NCBI GenBank assembly: GCA_017503575.1
Contig: JAFVSV010000036.1
Coordinates: 1 to 34,780 of the forward strand
Reading direction: 5' to 3'
DNA from: Alistipes sp.
GTDB lineage: Bacteria; Bacteroidota; Bacteroidia; Bacteroidales; Rikenellaceae
Length of the DNA stretch: 34,780 bases
Below the pieces are notes generated by a model. The model saw only the letters and a list, made by a program, of their open reading frames with translations, was not told where the DNA came from and searched no databases. Below are positions 33,105-34,780 of this stretch, in pieces. The translations under genes were made by a program, and so were the position numbers. How positions within the stretch are numbered: position 1 is the stretch's first letter; every line of letters begins with the position of its first letter.

Positions 33105-34780
33105 ATGAGAAAATTGACTGACTTTTTGAAGTTTGGTGTTCTTCCAGTTCTCTGCCTTGCTCTTGCAGTAGGTTGCGAGAAGGGTCCTGAGGATGACGGT
33201 GGTCCGGATGGTCCACAGTTCGAGAAGGACTCGGTAATCAAGCTTGGCAAGACCACTGTTAACGTAGGTGTTGGTGGTGGCTCACAGCTTCTTGAGTACA
33301 CTATAGAGAACCCACACCAGGGTGAGAAGATTTCGGCTGAGGCTGCTGCTGATTGGGTAAACGGCTTCAACTATGGCATCACTGGTGCATTGCAGTTTAA
33401 CGTAGATGCTAACGACGGTACCGAGGCTCGCGAGTGCTTGGTGACTGTTAAGTATCGTTTTGCTGAGGATGTTGTATTCACCGTAAAGCAGAGTGCTCGT
33501 ACTAACGCTGGCTTCAAGCTTGAGAACGTAACATCTGACCTATTCTCTTACACCGTAGATGTTATCCCTGATGACAAGACTGCTCCTTATATCATCATGT
33601 CAGCAGACGCTACATATATCGCGCAGTCTGGCTTCGAGACTCCTGAGGACTACTACGAGGATGACTTCTTCTACTTCGGTTGGTTGGGTCAGTTCTACGG
33701 TATGGATGCTATAGGCATCATGCAGGAGAGATCACGCGTCGGCGATGAGCGTGGTATTACTATCGGTGATGGCGTATCAGGTGTACCTTGTACATTCTAC
33801 TGCTACTACTTCGACTGGACTACTGGCGCACTTATCTCTGATATCGCTATGTTCGAGATTGTGACTAAGGAGCCTGATAAGATTCCTGTTGAGTTCAACG
33901 TAGAGTATACCGTTGAGGGTCCACTCGTAAAGGCTGATGTTACCCCAGTAGGTTACGATGGCGCTTACTACTTCGATATGCTCAATGGTCTTCTTGTAGA
34001 CTCATATCTTGAGACATTCGACTTCCTTAACAATGACCCAGCAGAGGCTGCTGAGTACTATTGGTCTAACGCCGTAAGCAATATGTCTAACGATATGTCT
34101 TACGACCAGATTGTAGCATTCTACAACTGCCAGGGCAACTACGAGGATGGCACTCCACGTAGTCACTACGAGTTCGAGCTCTTGGCTAACCACGACTACT
34201 ATCTCTTCGCATTCGCAATGGAGGAGCATGGTCTTCCATGTTCTAAGCCTCAGATTGTGAAGATTACTACTGGCGATGTTGAGCCTTCTGACAACGTAAT
34301 CACTACATCTGTAACCAATATTACTGCACAGAGCGCAACTATCAACTTCGAGACAACCAACGATGACTACTATGTCGCTGGTTGGGAGAAGGCTTCAGAT
34401 TGGGCTACATTCGGTAACAATGACGCTGAGCGTCAGCAGTACTTGCTCACAAACCGCTCATACGAGCTTATCAAGGGCAACTACAAGCAGAATGTTATCG
34501 GCCTTGAGCCTGAGACCGACTACGTGCTCTACGCATTTGGTTCACGTGGTGGTGTAGCTACTACTGATTACATTGCTACAACTGCATTCAAGACACGTAA
34601 GATCTCTGGTGGCTTAGCATCAATCGAGATTATTGACAATGGCTACTACGTTGCTTCAGACCTTGCTACTGTTCCAGGCTTTGAGTTCTGCGGTGGCGAC
34701 TCATACAGCGGCAAGATGATTCTTCCTCTCGAGTTCAAGATCACAGGTGAGTACACCGCATTCTTCAACACTATATGGGA
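33105..34780 (+). CDS. BACON-domain lipoprotein (3' end cut by window)
   Basis: 558 codons are visible and no stop occurs before the window end. Signal peptide MRKLTDFLKFGVLPVLCLALAVGC with Cys24, then an acidic linker (EKGPEDDGG), as in exported surface lipoproteins of the phylum. A BACON-like domain (about 45-145) has LLEYTIENPHQGEKISAEAAADWV and CLVTVKYRFAEDVVFTVKQSA. Ig/FN3-like repeats follow, with LEPETDYVLYAFGSRGGVATT closely resembling the minus-strand neighbour. Codon use shifts to GCT, ACT, TCT, GGT and CGT, unlike the TCG/CGC-rich neighbours, which suggests high expression. Function unknown; not a SusD-like protein as far as visible. Confidence 0.82.
   Translation, partial: MRKLTDFLKFGVLPVLCLALAVGCEKGPEDDGGPDGPQFEKDSVIKLGKTTVNVGVGGGSQLLEYTIENPHQGEKISAEAAADWVNGFNYGITGALQFNVDANDGTEARECLVTVKYRFAEDVVFTVKQSARTNAGFKLENVTSDLFSYTVDVIPDDKTAPYIIMSADATYIAQSGFETPEDYYEDDFFYFGWLGQFYGMDAIGIMQERSRVGDERGITIGDGVSGVPCTFYCYYFDWTTGALISDIAMFEIVTKEPDKIPVEFNVEYTVEGPLVKADVTPVGYDGAYYFDMLNGLLVDSYLETFDFLNNDPAEAAEYYWSNAVSNMSNDMSYDQIVAFYNCQGNYEDGTPRSHYEFELLANHDYYLFAFAMEEHGLPCSKPQIVKITTGDVEPSDNVITTSVTNITAQSATINFETTNDDYYVAGWEKASDWATFGNNDAERQQYLLTNRSYELIKGNYKQNVIGLEPETDYVLYAFGSRGGVATTDYIATTAFKTRKISGGLASIEIIDNGYYVASDLATVPGFEFCGGDSYSGKMILPLEFKITGEYTAFFNTIW

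Noticed and set aside
30946..34780. SusC/SusD polysaccharide-utilisation pair
   Set aside because: Neither lipoprotein shows SusD features and no TonB-dependent transporter is visible.

Overview
The window reads as a chromosomal segment of a member of the Bacteroidales, most likely Rikenellaceae (Alistipes or a close relative). Evidence: repeated promoters of the Bacteroidota type (TTTG, 19-21 bases, TAnnTTTG), few strong Shine-Dalgarno sequences, BACON-type lipoproteins, a MurA with Asp in place of the catalytic Cys, and protein sequences typical of the order. The family-level placement is my judgement from sequence style and was not computed.

Layout. 1-2550: three tandem paralogous secreted proteins with a DUF1566/Lcl-like C-terminal domain, the first cut by the window edge. 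Their last ~26 codons show the variation pattern expected of target proteins of a diversity-generating retroelement (DGR), although no reverse transcriptase or template repeat lies in the window. 2755-5125 (minus): pgi and gpsA. 5351-13724 (plus): a closely packed set encoding the Rod elongation machinery (mreB, mreC, mreD, PBP2, rodA), then surE and a NarL-type two-component pair. 13725-14043: a convergent intergenic region with a 24-base-period array of small palindromes and a bidirectional terminator. 14044-15998 (minus): groES-groEL behind a near-consensus sigma-54 promoter and a cluster of TGTCA/TGACA sites. 16165-17415 (minus): a transglutaminase-like lipoprotein. 17609-19627 (minus): three overlapping genes for a RIC/YtfE di-iron repair protein, a LuxR-type regulator with a degenerate receiver, and CutC. 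19628-20015: a divergent control region with a strong palindrome and a probable small transcript. 20016-24110 (plus): apt, recG and a zinc-ribbon/coiled-coil membrane protein. 24256-24914: tRNA-Cys, a duplicated fragment of its 3' end, a structured non-coding stretch and a frameshifted small gene. 24915-29758 (minus): murA, tdk, a TsaC/Sua5 protein, a hotdog thioesterase and a long-chain acyl-CoA synthetase in one unit. 30015-30878 (plus): an AraC-family regulator. 30946-34780: two divergent, related BACON lipoproteins, the second cut by the window end.

Most of the window is housekeeping: cell-wall elongation, peptidoglycan precursor synthesis, chaperonin, central carbon, phospholipid precursor and nucleotide salvage genes. 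The parts that merit attention are the DGR-like tandem array, the apparent sigma-54 control of groESL, the RIC/LuxR/CutC operon with the adjacent candidate small RNA, the palindrome array, and the tRNA-Cys duplication.
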